A stretch of 64,000 nt of DNA from UBA5342 sp965662645 (GCA_965662645.1 CBFIII010000011.1:1-64000); one strand, 5' to 3'. Positions 27,400 to 36,910 are shown, counted from the stretch's first letter. Notes: generated from the letters alone by a model not told the origin. Numbers and translations: made by a program.

Positions 27400-28167
27400 T
27401 TATTTATTTTCAGATTTATAACTGTTTAAGTATTCTTTTATACTTTCAAAGGAAATGTTTTCAATGTCAAATTCATTGGTGCGTTGCCCTATTTCGTTAA
27501 GGTAATGCGCATCCGAATCTTGAAGAATGCGTAAGTGTTTTGGTAAATGAGGTGGGGTAGGCATAGCTGGGAAAATCTCCAAGGCATCCACCTTTAAGTG
27601 TTTTGGGAAAAACCCTATTTGAGTACATAAGCCATATAAATTACGGTTGATGTGAGCAGGGATAAATAGTCCGCCAAGGCGATGTGTTTCTTTTTCTACC
27701 TCTTCTATGCTTTGGTCTAGTGCCGAAAGTAATAAACGTTTTTCTTCGTAAACGATTTCTTCGTCTTCATTGATCTGTACCTGATCTCCAAATAAATTGG
27801 GACGGTTAAGGATGTTAGGCAGGTAATGGTCTATATAAGTTTGGAACTGATCGAGGATGTTTGCGTTAGGGAAGAAACATAAACAATGAATATCTTCTTT
27901 GGTGTTTACTTCTACACCTTGAAGTATGAAGATGCCTTCGCGGTCGGCTAAGGTTTTAACGAGTGCTACCTGACGCGTAGTGTTATGATCTGAAATGCCT
28001 AGGATGTCTATCTTAAGTTCTTTTGCTCTTTTTACTAGGGCTGCAGGTGTCATTTCCAAACTGGCACAAGGAGAGAGTAAAGTATGGTTATGTAGGTCTG
28101 CTATTTTCACTCTTGATCTTTTTAATCTTACATTGTAGGTTTTATATTCCTGCAGTTTGCTACGCAT
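27400..28167 (-). CDS. PHP-domain metal-dependent phosphoesterase
   Basis: 255 aa. The PHP motifs are visible as ADLHNHTLLSPC (residues 23-34), GISDHNTT near 56, GVEVNTKEDIHCLCF near 82-96, a central HIN and a C-terminal DSDAHYLNEIG. The protein is likely a trinuclear-metal phosphoesterase of unknown substrate. A GTG at 28110 would remove the first 19 residues and give VKIADLHNH, closer to the usual family N-terminus, so the start is uncertain. In other Bacteroidales and clostridia such a gene accompanies a DRTGG protein beside [FeFe]-hydrogenase genes. Here only the DRTGG gene is present. Confidence 0.85.
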   Translation of the reverse strand: MRSKLQEYKTYNVRLKRSRVKIADLHNHTLLSPCASLEMTPAALVKRAKELKIDILGISDHNTTRQVALVKTLADREGIFILQGVEVNTKEDIHCLCFFPNANILDQFQTYIDHYLPNILNRPNLFGDQVQINEDEEIVYEEKRLLLSALDQSIEEVEKETHRLGGLFIPAHINRNLYGLCTQIGFFPKHLKVDALEIFPAMPTPPHLPKHLRILQDSDAHYLNEIGQRTNEFDIENISFESIKEYLNSYKSENK

Positions 28168-28256
28168 ACTAAACCCTTTCTCAACTTATATCTTGTTTGC
28201 CGTTTGGTTGTTTATTAAATAACGAAACAATGGATTCTCATCGTTTATTATTGTTT

Positions 28257-28589
28257 TTACTTTTGTAATAAAGCATAAATCTTACCTGTGATATCAAAAG
28301 ATTCTTCTTTTGTACCCAATAGCGTGATTTTTTCTTCTTGAGCATTTTTAAGTGTGTTGGCATCTGGCGTATTTCCTTTGACCAATACTACAGCTCCAAT
28401 TTCTTTAAGAGCTGAAATAGCTGCTACATTACGGTGTGTTTGTAAGGTTACCCATACACATCCTGCTTCGGCATTACCCATAACGTCTGACAATAGATCT
28501 GATGTGTAGCCACACGTTACTTCTTTGCTTGTATCTCCAGCATTAAACACAGTAAGTGAAAGTTCATTGATAAGGTCTGCAATTTTCAT
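28257..28589 (-). CDS. DRTGG-like domain protein
   Basis: A 110-aa cytoplasmic protein with the compact alpha/beta DRTGG fold: AGDTSKEVTCGYTSDLLSDV (residues 17-36), AGCVWVTLQTHRNVAAISAL near 42-61 and the closing ITLLGTKEESFDITGKIYAL. Stand-alone DRTGG proteins are small, presumed ligand-binding regulators often encoded beside PHP-domain and NADH/hydrogenase genes (family knowledge). It lies 89 bp upstream of the PHP gene on the same strand. The ligand is unknown. Confidence 0.75.
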   Translation of the reverse strand: MKIADLINELSLTVFNAGDTSKEVTCGYTSDLLSDVMGNAEAGCVWVTLQTHRNVAAISALKEIGAVVLVKGNTPDANTLKNAQEEKITLLGTKEESFDITGKIYALLQK

Positions 28590-28707
28590 GGTGTTGTTTG
28601 GTTTTTAATTCCTTATTGTGGGTTATATTTACCGCTGTTTGTGCGAACATAAAATATTTTCTAACTTCATATTTTATCCGTTTGTAGCGGGGCGTTTAGT
28701 TTATTGG

Positions 28708-29133
28708 TTAAGGTAATATTGATGTTCTAGAATCTAAATAAGATTGTAGTATAATTACGGCACTTAGTTTATCAACCATTCCTTTATCTCTACGGGCTTT
28801 TTTCTTAAGTCCTCCCATCAGCATGGCTTGTTTTGCCATCTTAGAGGTGAAACGTTCGTCCACAAGTTCTATCTTAGTGTCGGGATACTTGCGTCCCAAA
28901 GCTTTTACAAAAGGTTCTACAAAACGCATGGATTCAGCGGGTTCTCCTCTGAGGTCTAGTGGCCATCCTACTACAAAACACACGACATCTTCTCGTTCAC
29001 AATAATCTTTAAGATAAGCAAAGATATCTCCGCTGCTTACTGTATCCAATCCGTTAGAAGTTATCTGTAATATATCTGTTACAGCTAATCCTACTCTTTT
29101 CTGACCGTAGTCGATGGCTAATATTCTTGACAA
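28708..29133 (-). CDS. ruvX: YqgF/RuvX family RNase H-fold nuclease
   Basis: 141 aa. RILAIDYGQKRVGLAVTD (residues 3-20) supplies the first catalytic Asp, VVGWPLDLRG near 58 is the conserved strand, VDERFTS near 96-102 supplies the Glu, and DKLSAVIILQSYL near 121 the final Asp. Family members process the 5' end of pre-16S rRNA (YqgF) and have been described as putative Holliday-junction resolvases. It is transcribed divergently from aroE with paired -7 boxes between them. Confidence 0.95.
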   Translation of the reverse strand: MSRILAIDYGQKRVGLAVTDILQITSNGLDTVSSGDIFAYLKDYCEREDVVCFVVGWPLDLRGEPAESMRFVEPFVKALGRKYPDTKIELVDERFTSKMAKQAMLMGGLKKKARRDKGMVDKLSAVIILQSYLDSRTSILP

Positions 29134-29159
29134 ATTTATTTGTTTAGGTTAAACGACTG

Positions 29160-29167
29160 CAAAACTA
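29160..29167 (-). promoter_or_regulatory. ruvX -7 box
   Basis: The minus strand reads TAGTTTTG (TAnnTTTG), 26 bp upstream of the ruvX start. Confidence 0.55.
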
Positions 29168-29190
29168 ATTAGTTTCTGATAAAAAGAATG

Positions 29191-29198
29191 TAATTTTG
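29191..29198 (+). promoter_or_regulatory. aroE -7 box
   Basis: TAATTTTG (TAnnTTTG), 28 bp upstream of the aroE ATG. It lies 23 bp from the divergent ruvX box, so the two promoters overlap in their upstream regions. Confidence 0.55.
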
Positions 29199-29226
29199 CA
29201 ATTCTTTTTATTAGAGACTATAAAAT

Positions 29227-29970
29227 ATGAAGAAATACGGTTTATTAGGGTTTCCTTTAGGGCATTCTTTTTCGAAGAAATATTTTGAAGGGAAATTTCA
29301 AAGGGAGCATATTATGGCTCAATTTGATAATCTCGAATTAGAAAAGGCGGAAGATGTTGTTTCTCTTATTGCTAAAGATCCTGAATTAATGGGTTTTGCG
29401 GTGACTATTCCACATAAGGAAACTATTATTGCTTTGTTAGATGAAAAAGATGAAGCTATTGTTAAGATAAAAGCGGTTAACTGTGTGAAAGTAATACGTC
29501 AGGATGGGGCTTTTAAGTTGAAAGGATACAATACTGACGTGATAGGTTTTGAGGAATCATTTAAAATGCTTTTGCAGAGCCATCATAAGAACGCTTTGAT
29601 TCTTGGAACGGGTGGGGCGTCTAAAGCGGTTGCTTTTGTGTTGCACAAATTAAATATTACGTATCAGATCGTTTCGCGTCATAAGAGTGAGGGCATTTTA
29701 GATTATGCCGATATCACTCCTGAGGTATTAAAGAATACTTCCATTGTCATTAATACAACGCCATTAGGCATGTATCCGCATACCGATACCTGTCCCGATT
29801 TACCGTATTCTGAGATTAATGCTTCACATTATTTTTATGACTTAGTTTATAATCCTGCGGAGACTTTATTTTTAGCGAAAGCTAAAGAACAAGGGGCTAC
29901 AGTGAAAGCTGGTATGGATATGTTGGAGCTACAAGCCGAGGCTAATTGGGTAATATGGAACGAGAAATAG
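29227..29970 (+). CDS. aroE: Shikimate dehydrogenase
   Basis: 247 aa. It reduces 3-dehydroshikimate to shikimate with NADPH in aromatic amino-acid and folate-precursor synthesis. GFPLGHSFSKKYF (residues 6-18) is the substrate-binding SxS motif, TIPHKE near 60-65 carries the catalytic Lys, KGYNTDVIGF near 98 the catalytic Asp, and LILGTGGASKAVAF near 118 the nucleotide-binding glycines. NTTPLGMYP and AGMDMLELQAE complete the pattern. The protein is slightly short for the family but has all motifs. The M16 peptidase gene follows after 27 bp and may be cotranscribed. Confidence 0.95.
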   Translation: MKKYGLLGFPLGHSFSKKYFEGKFQREHIMAQFDNLELEKAEDVVSLIAKDPELMGFAVTIPHKETIIALLDEKDEAIVKIKAVNCVKVIRQDGAFKLKGYNTDVIGFEESFKMLLQSHHKNALILGTGGASKAVAFVLHKLNITYQIVSRHKSEGILDYADITPEVLKNTSIVINTTPLGMYPHTDTCPDLPYSEINASHYFYDLVYNPAETLFLAKAKEQGATVKAGMDMLELQAEANWVIWNEK

Positions 29971-29997
29971 TAAGCGAAAGGCTTGGAATAACTAACA

Positions 29998-31227
29998 GTG
30001 AATTATAATAATACCTTGATAACAACATTAGAAAATAAATTGCGTGTAGCTCATTTGCCATGTAGCTCAGAAGTCGCATATATCGGATTGGGAATTAATG
30101 TGGGATCATCAGACGAACGACCTGAAGAGTATGGTATGTCCCACTTTATTGAGCACATGTTGTTCAAAGGTACCACCCACAAGAGTAACTATAAGGTTAT
30201 CAGTACGCTTGAGAATGTAGGGGGCGAATTGAATGCTTATACTTCTAAAGAAGAGACATTTATTTATGCCGCATTGCCCAAGGCTTATTTGGCACGCGCC
30301 ATAGAATTAATAGCTGATGTGGTGTTTAATTCTACTTTCCCTGAAGCAGAGATGGAAAAGGAAAAGGATGTGGTGATAGACGAAATAAATTCTTATAAAG
30401 ATAATCCTTCAGATGTTATTTATGATGAATTTGAAGAACTTGTATTCCAAAATCATCCTTTGGGACACAATATATTAGGGTCTGAAAAACTGGTGAAATC
30501 ATTTACGCAAGATATGATTTTTTCTTTTATCAAGCGTAATTATACCAGTCGTAAGATGCTTCTTTTTGTCATGGCTGATGTGGAAGAAGAAAAGGTGATT
30601 AAGTTAGCCAAAACTTATTTTTCTTCTGATAAATACACAAACGATAATGAAGCTCAGCGTCAACCTTTAAACTATGTGGTGCGTGAAAAAACAATGCGTG
30701 AGGAGACGTATCAGGCACACACTATGCTGGGCAACGTAGCTTATCCCATCAATGATAAACGACGCACGGCGTTGCATTTATTATGTAATCTTTTAGGTGG
30801 TCCCGCTATGAATGCGCGTATCAATTATCAGTTGCGCGAACGCAATGGTATTGGATATAATATAGAGGTGCATTATGCGTCTTACGTGAATACGGGTATT
30901 GTTTATATCTACTTTGGTAGTGATGAGAAAAATGTTAAAAAAGGTAAGCGTATTATTTATAATGAGCTGCAAAAGATAGTGGATAAACCTCTTTCTGAAA
31001 GCACTTTGAAACGTGTGAAGCAGCAGTATTTGGGGCAGTTGTTAGTGGCTTCAGAAAGCAATGAAAATTGTTTTTTAACTTTTGGGAAAAGAGTATTATT
31101 GCATAGTAAATACCGATCGTTAGAAGAGATTAAGGAAATTGTGGAAGCTATAACGACAGAGGAATTATATGCGATAGCTAAGGAAGTCTTTAAACCCGAA
31201 GAGATGTCTGCCCTTTATCTTGTTTAA
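29998..31227 (+). CDS. M16-family zinc peptidase (pitrilysin/processing-peptidase type)
   Basis: 409 aa. The inverted zinc motif HFIEH (HxxEH) lies near residue 51, followed by LENVGGELNAYTSKEETFIY and a downstream Glu ligand region (EKEKDVVIDEINSYKDN). The C-terminal half is the inactive second domain with RLR-like LRERNGIGYNIEVHYA. No signal peptide is visible, so it is probably cytoplasmic. The start codon is GTG, 27 bp after aroE, and the protein begins MNYNNTLITTLENKLRV. Bacteroidota often carry such single-chain M16B proteins. The substrate is unknown. Confidence 0.9.
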   Translation: MNYNNTLITTLENKLRVAHLPCSSEVAYIGLGINVGSSDERPEEYGMSHFIEHMLFKGTTHKSNYKVISTLENVGGELNAYTSKEETFIYAALPKAYLARAIELIADVVFNSTFPEAEMEKEKDVVIDEINSYKDNPSDVIYDEFEELVFQNHPLGHNILGSEKLVKSFTQDMIFSFIKRNYTSRKMLLFVMADVEEEKVIKLAKTYFSSDKYTNDNEAQRQPLNYVVREKTMREETYQAHTMLGNVAYPINDKRRTALHLLCNLLGGPAMNARINYQLRERNGIGYNIEVHYASYVNTGIVYIYFGSDEKNVKKGKRIIYNELQKIVDKPLSESTLKRVKQQYLGQLLVASESNENCFLTFGKRVLLHSKYRSLEEIKEIVEAITTEELYAIAKEVFKPEEMSALYLV

Positions 31228-31511
31228 TACTCAAGTAAGCGTTTGTTTGCTTGTAGCATTGTGTGTTTTTGCTTGCCGCAATGTGTAATCTTGAGGTGAT
31301 GTATCTCAAATACTTTTCCGATTGCCTATATCTCATAAATGAAGTGGTGGACTAGTTAAGAGATGGAATTTATTATGTTTTAGCAAAATATTGAATGTTA
31401 GATCTTAACAATCGGCAACTAATTATTATCCACTATATTTACATTAAACACATACTTCTTAGGAATTAATAGAAATGATTTCTTTATTTTGCACAAAAGT
31501 AAAAACAAACC

Positions 31512-32579
31512 ATGATAACAGATATCAAATTAAATAAACCCGAGCCTATTGTTTCTGAAAAACCAGTAGCGTATTTTCAGTCGGATACCATCGTTAAGTT
31601 GAGCATTAAAGCTTTAGAAGAGGGTAAGCCCGTGTTAATTACAGAGTATTATAGCAATGGGTTGTTGCTCCTCAAGGAGTTACATACGCATCTAAAAAAG
31701 AAGATGCCTCACTCTGATTTTCAAGAGCAAAGGGCATATAGGGCTGAATATCGTAAGTTATCCAATCTTATTTTATTAGAAATTGTAAATAATGATTTGC
31801 TTGTAAAAAAAGCACCAGTGATTGGTTGGTTAGAAAAGTTATATCCTGAAACGAAAAATTTCTTTTTGACTTTCCCACAAGTACAAGGTTTAAATAGTTC
31901 GTGGCAATGGTATAAAAAAGGTGTTTCTATTCCAGTTTTACGCAATAAGATAAATCCTTATTATGGTTCTTATTTTCCTACACGTTACGATCATTTGATA
32001 CTTTTTGATAACTGGTTAAAACGTTATGTAGGACCTAAAAAAACAGCCATAGATGTGGGTTGTGGGAGTGGCGTCCTTTCTCTGCAAATGGTACAGCATG
32101 GTTTTCAGAAGGTTTTTGGTACTGACATCAATCCTAATTCTATTGTTGGATTAACAGAGATGATGGGGGATACTAAATTATCGCGAAAGATAGAATTAGA
32201 TTATGCTCCTCTTTTTGGTAAGTTTGAAAAGCAAACGGAACTGATTGTTTTTAATCCACCGTGGGTGCCAGCATCTCATGAGGCGGGCAGTATGGATAGT
32301 GCTATCTATTATGATGAGAAACTCTTTCCTGATTTTTTTGCTGCTGCTAAACAACGTCTTTTACCTGATGGTAAATTAGTGCTCTTATTCTCAAATTTAG
32401 CACAAATCACCAATGTAACTAAGGAACATCCTATAGAAAAAGAATTAGCCGAAGGGGGGCGTTTTCAATTGGAGAAATGTTTTAAGAAAAGCGTAAAATT
32501 GGCTTCAGATAAAACAAAGCGTGATCAGTCATGGCGTTCTGCTGAGATCGTTGAGCTTTGGGTTCTGACTCATAAATAA
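31512..32579 (+). CDS. SAM-dependent class I methyltransferase with NPPW motif
   Basis: 355 aa in two parts. Residues 1-165 form a lineage-type N-terminal domain without clear motifs (FFLTFPQVQGLNSSWQWYKK). Residues 170-355 are a Rossmann methyltransferase with TAIDVGCGSGVLSLQ near 178 (motif I), an acidic GTDINPNS near 203, and IVFNPPWVPASHE near 243 (motif IV). NPPW/NPPY motifs mark enzymes that methylate amino groups on RNA, protein glutamine or DNA bases (RsmC/PrmC-like). The exact target is not inferable. It is a stand-alone gene. Confidence 0.8.
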   Translation: MITDIKLNKPEPIVSEKPVAYFQSDTIVKLSIKALEEGKPVLITEYYSNGLLLLKELHTHLKKKMPHSDFQEQRAYRAEYRKLSNLILLEIVNNDLLVKKAPVIGWLEKLYPETKNFFLTFPQVQGLNSSWQWYKKGVSIPVLRNKINPYYGSYFPTRYDHLILFDNWLKRYVGPKKTAIDVGCGSGVLSLQMVQHGFQKVFGTDINPNSIVGLTEMMGDTKLSRKIELDYAPLFGKFEKQTELIVFNPPWVPASHEAGSMDSAIYYDEKLFPDFFAAAKQRLLPDGKLVLLFSNLAQITNVTKEHPIEKELAEGGRFQLEKCFKKSVKLASDKTKRDQSWRSAEIVELWVLTHK

Positions 32580-32665
32580 TGTTTTGAAGTTGAAAAAATA
32601 ATAATAGTTGCGCTTAGGTAGAGTGGTCATTCTTTGCTTGTAACATATCAAATCGTAATACATAC

Positions 32666-32704
32666 AAAAGCCCCTTGAATTCTATGAATTTAAGGGGCTT
32701 TTTA
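32666..32704 (+). terminator. Rho-independent terminator after the NPPW methyltransferase
   Basis: AAAAGCCCCTT and AAGGGGCTTTT form an 11-bp stem, with AATT/AATT pairing inside the loop. It ends in T residues about 90 bp after the stop codon. Confidence 0.85.
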
Positions 32705-32850
32705 GTTGTCTTCTATGTTGGTCCTTGTCAATGGGTGGCTTTTTAAGAAGAGGCTTTAAATGGGGTGTTTGATCTTTGTCTCGTGCCCTTAGTTTTTTTT
32801 ATTTAGGCTATAGCCAAAATAATAAAAGAATCCCATTACTTATAGAACTA

Positions 32851-32882
32851 AAAAAAGCCCCCATTCAAGAATGGAGGCTTTA
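32851..32882 (-). terminator. Rho-independent terminator of the Kelch lipoprotein gene
   Basis: On the minus strand AAAGCCTCCATTC and GAATGGGGGCTTT-like arms form a stem followed by a run of seven T residues, 20 bp past the Kelch gene stop codon. The stretch between this and the preceding terminator (32705-32850) holds nothing recognisable. Confidence 0.85.
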
Positions 32883-32901
32883 GTTATAATATCAAAAGAT
32901 G

Positions 32902-33966
32902 TTATTCAACATCATCAGTATCATCATATTCTTCTTTTGGTTCAAGAGTCCACATCTGATCATAATAAGAAGTCCCATTGGTACCTCCTATATAATGAGG
33001 AATACCACCTAAAGAAAAAGCGGTTGCTTTATAACGCCCAGACATACTATACGTTGGAAAAGAATTCATTTCTGTCCATAAATCCTCAATTGGATCATAT
33101 TCCCAACAAGAATTTAACATGCCTTCATAATAACCACCCATAAGATAAGCTCGGTCACCAATCACAAATGCAGAAGCATACATTCTTTTTAAGTCCAACA
33201 TCTCGTCATAATACGAGATGTCATCAGTTGTGGTTTTAGACAAATAAATATTACGTGCTCCATCTATAATCCACGATTTTGATTCACCATCAAACACTTC
33301 TACTTTGCTTACATAGCTATCGTTAGAACCACTTAAAACATAGGCTTTTTTGTTAATTACAAATGAAGTGGCACCATAACGTTTAGAATACATATCTTCA
33401 CCTTTCTCAAATGTCTCGCTTGCAGAATTAAAGATCCAACAATCTTTCTTAGCACCATCGTCTTCAGTATAACCACCTACAACATAAGCAATTCCACCTA
33501 CCACAAAAGAAGTGGCGTCGCGACGCGTTTCTCCCGGAAAATCAGCGAGCTTTTTCCATACACCAGTAGTATCATCAGGAGTATATTGCCATACATCATT
33601 GTAGTAAGTTTCTTCTTCACTATTATACCCACCCATCAAATAACCTTTACCATCTACAGCAAAAGAGACAGCACCAGTACGAACATCACCAGGGAATTTT
33701 GCTACTTCAGTCCAATTATTACCTCCTTTATAAGAATAGAAATCGCTTAAAAAGCGTTTGTAACGATCTTTAGTTTTATTGTAACCTAATCCGTAATAAA
33801 ACGTCTCACCTATAGTAAAAGAAACAGCTTCAGACCGCCCATTGCCAGAAAATGAAGCCTCTCTAACCCAGTTTCCGTAAACGGTCTCTTCGTCATCATC
33901 ACAAGCTGTTGTAAAAATAAGTGTAAAGACACTTAACAATAAAATAATTTTTTTATAATTCATCAC
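32902..33966 (-). CDS. Kelch-repeat surface lipoprotein
   Basis: 354 aa. A lipoprotein signal peptide ends FTLIFTTAC with Cys22 as the lipidated residue. The next residues are DDDEE, the kind of acidic run that acts as a surface-export signal in Bacteroidota lipoproteins. The rest is a six-blade Kelch propeller: repeated GGY/SG turns at GYLMGGYNSEE, AYVVGGYTEDD, AYVLSGSNDS, AYLMGGYYEG and PHYIGGTNG, plus the first blade GETFYYGLGY. It is divergent from the DUF4270/OMP pair. A role in adhesion or binding is plausible, and no catalytic domain is seen. Confidence 0.85.
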   Translation of the reverse strand: MMNYKKIILLLSVFTLIFTTACDDDEETVYGNWVREASFSGNGRSEAVSFTIGETFYYGLGYNKTKDRYKRFLSDFYSYKGGNNWTEVAKFPGDVRTGAVSFAVDGKGYLMGGYNSEEETYYNDVWQYTPDDTTGVWKKLADFPGETRRDATSFVVGGIAYVVGGYTEDDGAKKDCWIFNSASETFEKGEDMYSKRYGATSFVINKKAYVLSGSNDSYVSKVEVFDGESKSWIIDGARNIYLSKTTTDDISYYDEMLDLKRMYASAFVIGDRAYLMGGYYEGMLNSCWEYDPIEDLWTEMNSFPTYSMSGRYKATAFSLGGIPHYIGGTNGTSYYDQMWTLEPKEEYDDTDDVE

Positions 33967-34078
33967 TAATATTTGTTTTTAAATATGACTATCTACAATT
34001 TTTTTAGTTCTCTTGCGTTTTTTATCAAAAAAAAAGACCTTTTTAACTTTAAGTGTGCAAATAAACGAAAAAAGAATT

Positions 34079-34086
34079 TAATTTTG
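34079..34086 (+). promoter_or_regulatory. -7 box for the DUF4270 gene
   Basis: TAATTTTG (TAnnTTTG), 63 bp upstream of the ATG at 34150. It lies downstream of the longest possible in-frame start (33973) and so argues for the shorter protein. Confidence 0.55.
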
Positions 34087-34149
34087 CCGCTCGATAATAA
34101 TAAAGTTAAGTTTAATACTTTTCGAAACGAACCCCTATATCTATTTATT

Positions 34150-35550
34150 ATGCATAATAAACATTTTAGTTATATTTTCTTATTATTTGCTCTAATTAAC
34201 TTTGGCGCCTGTACTTCTGATGAAATGGCGTTAACGCTTGGTGAAGATGTTGTAAACGACGATCATGAGGCATTGTTTACAAATGATTTTACCATTAAAT
34301 CAGAAACACTTTTATCCGAGTATGTGCTAACCAATAATTCTGGAGTAGCATTGTGCGGTTCTTATAATGACGACTACATAGGCGAAATTACTACAAATAC
34401 AGTATTTAAAATTTCGCCCAACATTAATTCTAATGATTCTTGGTATAATAATTCGGATTTTAGTGTTACAGCAGAACTTGATTCTATCATCTTAGTTTTA
34501 TATACTAATGGCTATATTTATGGTGATAGTACTAAAGCGATGACCATATCATTACACGCACTTACTGAAAATTATCTTTTGGATACTGCTGATTTGACCA
34601 ACAATACGGTAACACCTTACAACCCTGTCCCTATTTGCTCCAAAACGTTTATACCCGAAGATCTTGATGGTGACTCTTTAGTGATAACGCTACCACAAGC
34701 TTTAGCGCAAGAATGGTTCGATAGTATTAAAGCGAGTGATGGTGATTTTATTATAGATGGTAATGGTGATGATCCTACTAAACCTGATAATGATTCCAGA
34801 TTTATAGAAAATGTAGTGCCAGGATTTACTATTAGAAGTTCAGGAAATAACCAAGCGGTTATTGGATTTAAAATGCCTACGAGTGCTACGAAAGACTTTA
34901 CTAATTTGTCAACCATCAGAATGTATTACTCACAATATCCGAGTCTGGAACTTTTTCATGATTTTAAGATTTATGAACCTGATCATCAATACAATCAAAT
35001 AACAGCGGACTTTTCACAAGGAAAATTAGCTGGAATAGTGGCTGGGGGCGACGGCATTCCTTCAACAGAAACAGATGGTTTAACTTTTGTTCAAAGTGGA
35101 TTGGGACTGATGACTAAAGTGGAAATTCCTACATTAAATGAACTCTACACTTTTGGAAATAATGTTACCATTTTAAATCTAGATCTTTCTTTTGGTGTGT
35201 TACCCTTGTCTTTTGATGAAGATTATCCCTTACCTACGTTTCTTAACCTAGAACGATTCCAAAAGAATGGAGAATTAAATGAATTTGGTGTGATCAACTT
35301 CTCGGGAAGTGCAGTAAGTATAGGAAAAACTGTAACCAATACACGAGCTAACTATAGTGTACCTATAACGCGTTATGGTATTGACGAACAAAAGTTCTTA
35401 GATATGGAAAATGAGTATCATACCGCATTATTAATAAGTCCACTTTCTCAATATGGAGGATTGCCGACCGTTAACCGTATGGTTATAGGTGATGCTGATA
35501 AAGATGATTGTAATATGTCGGTTTCTATGTATTATACCACATTCGAATAA
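34150..35550 (+). CDS. DUF4270 family lipoprotein
   Basis: 466 aa from the ATG at 34150. The open frame extends to 33973, but the added 59 residues are charged and non-homologous-looking, and the -7 box at 34079 lies inside them. From 34150 the protein begins with a lipoprotein signal (FSYIFLLFALINFGAC, Cys near residue 20) followed by TSDEMALTLGEDVVNDD. The body is all-beta with an LPQALAQEWFDSIKASDG segment typical of DUF4270. Function is unknown. The outer-membrane protein gene follows after 41 bp, so the two are likely cotranscribed and act together at the outer membrane. Confidence 0.85.
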   Translation: MHNKHFSYIFLLFALINFGACTSDEMALTLGEDVVNDDHEALFTNDFTIKSETLLSEYVLTNNSGVALCGSYNDDYIGEITTNTVFKISPNINSNDSWYNNSDFSVTAELDSIILVLYTNGYIYGDSTKAMTISLHALTENYLLDTADLTNNTVTPYNPVPICSKTFIPEDLDGDSLVITLPQALAQEWFDSIKASDGDFIIDGNGDDPTKPDNDSRFIENVVPGFTIRSSGNNQAVIGFKMPTSATKDFTNLSTIRMYYSQYPSLELFHDFKIYEPDHQYNQITADFSQGKLAGIVAGGDGIPSTETDGLTFVQSGLGLMTKVEIPTLNELYTFGNNVTILNLDLSFGVLPLSFDEDYPLPTFLNLERFQKNGELNEFGVINFSGSAVSIGKTVTNTRANYSVPITRYGIDEQKFLDMENEYHTALLISPLSQYGGLPTVNRMVIGDADKDDCNMSVSMYYTTFE

Positions 35551-35591
35551 TAAGAGAAAACTCTAAATAACACGAAAAGAAAAAAACAATT

Positions 35592-36842
35592 ATGAACATA
35601 TTAAAAGCATCATTAATTCTCTTAATATCTCTATTATTCAGTACTGCTTTTGCACAAACAAACTCTCCTTATTCACGTTATGGATTAGGTAGCTTTTCTT
35701 CAAAAGGTAGTGTGCGTACAATGACTTTAGGTGGAGCAGGAACAGCTATACAAACAAAAAATGACATTAATAACCAGAACCCATCGGCATTAGTAGCTAT
35801 GGATAGTACCACCGTATTATTTGATATGGGACTCCATGCTAATATTTCTAATTTTAGCTCTAATGGAACAACTGAAAAAGTCTATTCAGGTAACTTGGAT
35901 TATGTCACGTTGATGATACCTATGACTAAATTCTGGTTCTTCTCAGCATCTGTTCAGCCTTTATCATCTATTGGTTATAATATTAGTACAGATAATGTAT
36001 ATGTAGGGGTGTCAAGTGAAGCTACAGGATCTAGTAAATATTATTCTACTAACTATACAGGAGAAGGTGGTATTAGTTTAGGAACGCTTACCAATAGTTT
36101 TAAGTTACCTGGCGGTTTTTCTGTAGGAGCAGAAGTCGGTTTATTATGGGGTACTCACGAAGAAACAATTACTGAGAGTTACGGCTTAGATATACCATCT
36201 ACTTCTCGAAATGATGTTGTTTATCATCGAGGTTTATGGTTAACCACAGGAGCTCAATGGGCACTTGATGTCAAAGACTGGAAAGTGGTCTTAGGTGCTA
36301 CTTATGATATTGAAACCGATGTTTCTTCATATTCTGAATCTGAAATTAACGTCTCTTATAGTGAAACGATAGAGGATAAGACGAGTGTTACTACGGTGAA
36401 TAAATTGCCTGAAGGTTATGGCTTAGGTTTGTCTTTATCAAGCTCACAATGGACATTTGCTACGGATTATAAAACTAAGAAATGGTCACAATCTAATTTT
36501 GGTATCGATGGTACTCATCTCTGTGATAATGATATCTTTTCTGTTGGTAGCGAATATATCCCTAGTTTTAACTCAAATGCATACCTTAATCGTGTTGCTT
36601 ACCGTGTAGGTGTACATTACGAGACCGGTAGTTTTAAAGTGAATAATTCAGCTGTTTCTTCTGGTTCTGTATCTCTTGGCTTAGGTTTGCCAGGGCGTAT
36701 GAATAATACATTAATCAATGTAGGGTTTGAATTTGGCACTATTGGAGGGTTTAGTGGTAAACACATCTCAGAAAATTATTTTCAATTAAATTTGGGTTTG
36801 AATTTAGGAGAGACATGGTTTTCTAAGGCTAAGTTTTATTAG
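35592..36842 (+). CDS. Outer-membrane beta-barrel protein (NSPYSRYGLG family)
   Basis: 416 aa with a signal peptide (KASLILLISLLFSTAFAQ, cleavage after Ala21-Gln22). The mature start TNSPYSRYGLGSFSSKG is a hallmark of a Bacteroidota outer-membrane protein family related to FadL/PorV barrels. Alternating hydrophobic beta strands run to a C-terminus ending in an aromatic residue (SKAKFY), as expected for a barrel. It is encoded 41 bp downstream of the DUF4270 lipoprotein. Substrate is unknown; transport of hydrophobic compounds is the general idea for the superfamily. Confidence 0.8.
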   Translation: MNILKASLILLISLLFSTAFAQTNSPYSRYGLGSFSSKGSVRTMTLGGAGTAIQTKNDINNQNPSALVAMDSTTVLFDMGLHANISNFSSNGTTEKVYSGNLDYVTLMIPMTKFWFFSASVQPLSSIGYNISTDNVYVGVSSEATGSSKYYSTNYTGEGGISLGTLTNSFKLPGGFSVGAEVGLLWGTHEETITESYGLDIPSTSRNDVVYHRGLWLTTGAQWALDVKDWKVVLGATYDIETDVSSYSESEINVSYSETIEDKTSVTTVNKLPEGYGLGLSLSSSQWTFATDYKTKKWSQSNFGIDGTHLCDNDIFSVGSEYIPSFNSNAYLNRVAYRVGVHYETGSFKVNNSAVSSGSVSLGLGLPGRMNNTLINVGFEFGTIGGFSGKHISENYFQLNLGLNLGETWFSKAKFY

Positions 36843-36910
36843 TATTGCAAAGTATAAATTATAAAAATAGAATATTGTTTTCTAATGAAGAACTACATCA
36901 GCAAATAGAT

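Noticed and set aside
28610..28695. A possible eighth copy of the 95-bp repeat upstream of the DRTGG gene (TTATTGTGGGTTATATTTACCG).
   Set aside because: Only short stretches match and the palindrome is incomplete, so I do not list it as a copy.
33973..34149. A 59-codon N-terminal extension of the DUF4270 protein.
   Set aside because: The -7 box at 34079 lies inside it, and the lipoprotein signal peptide begins only at 34150.
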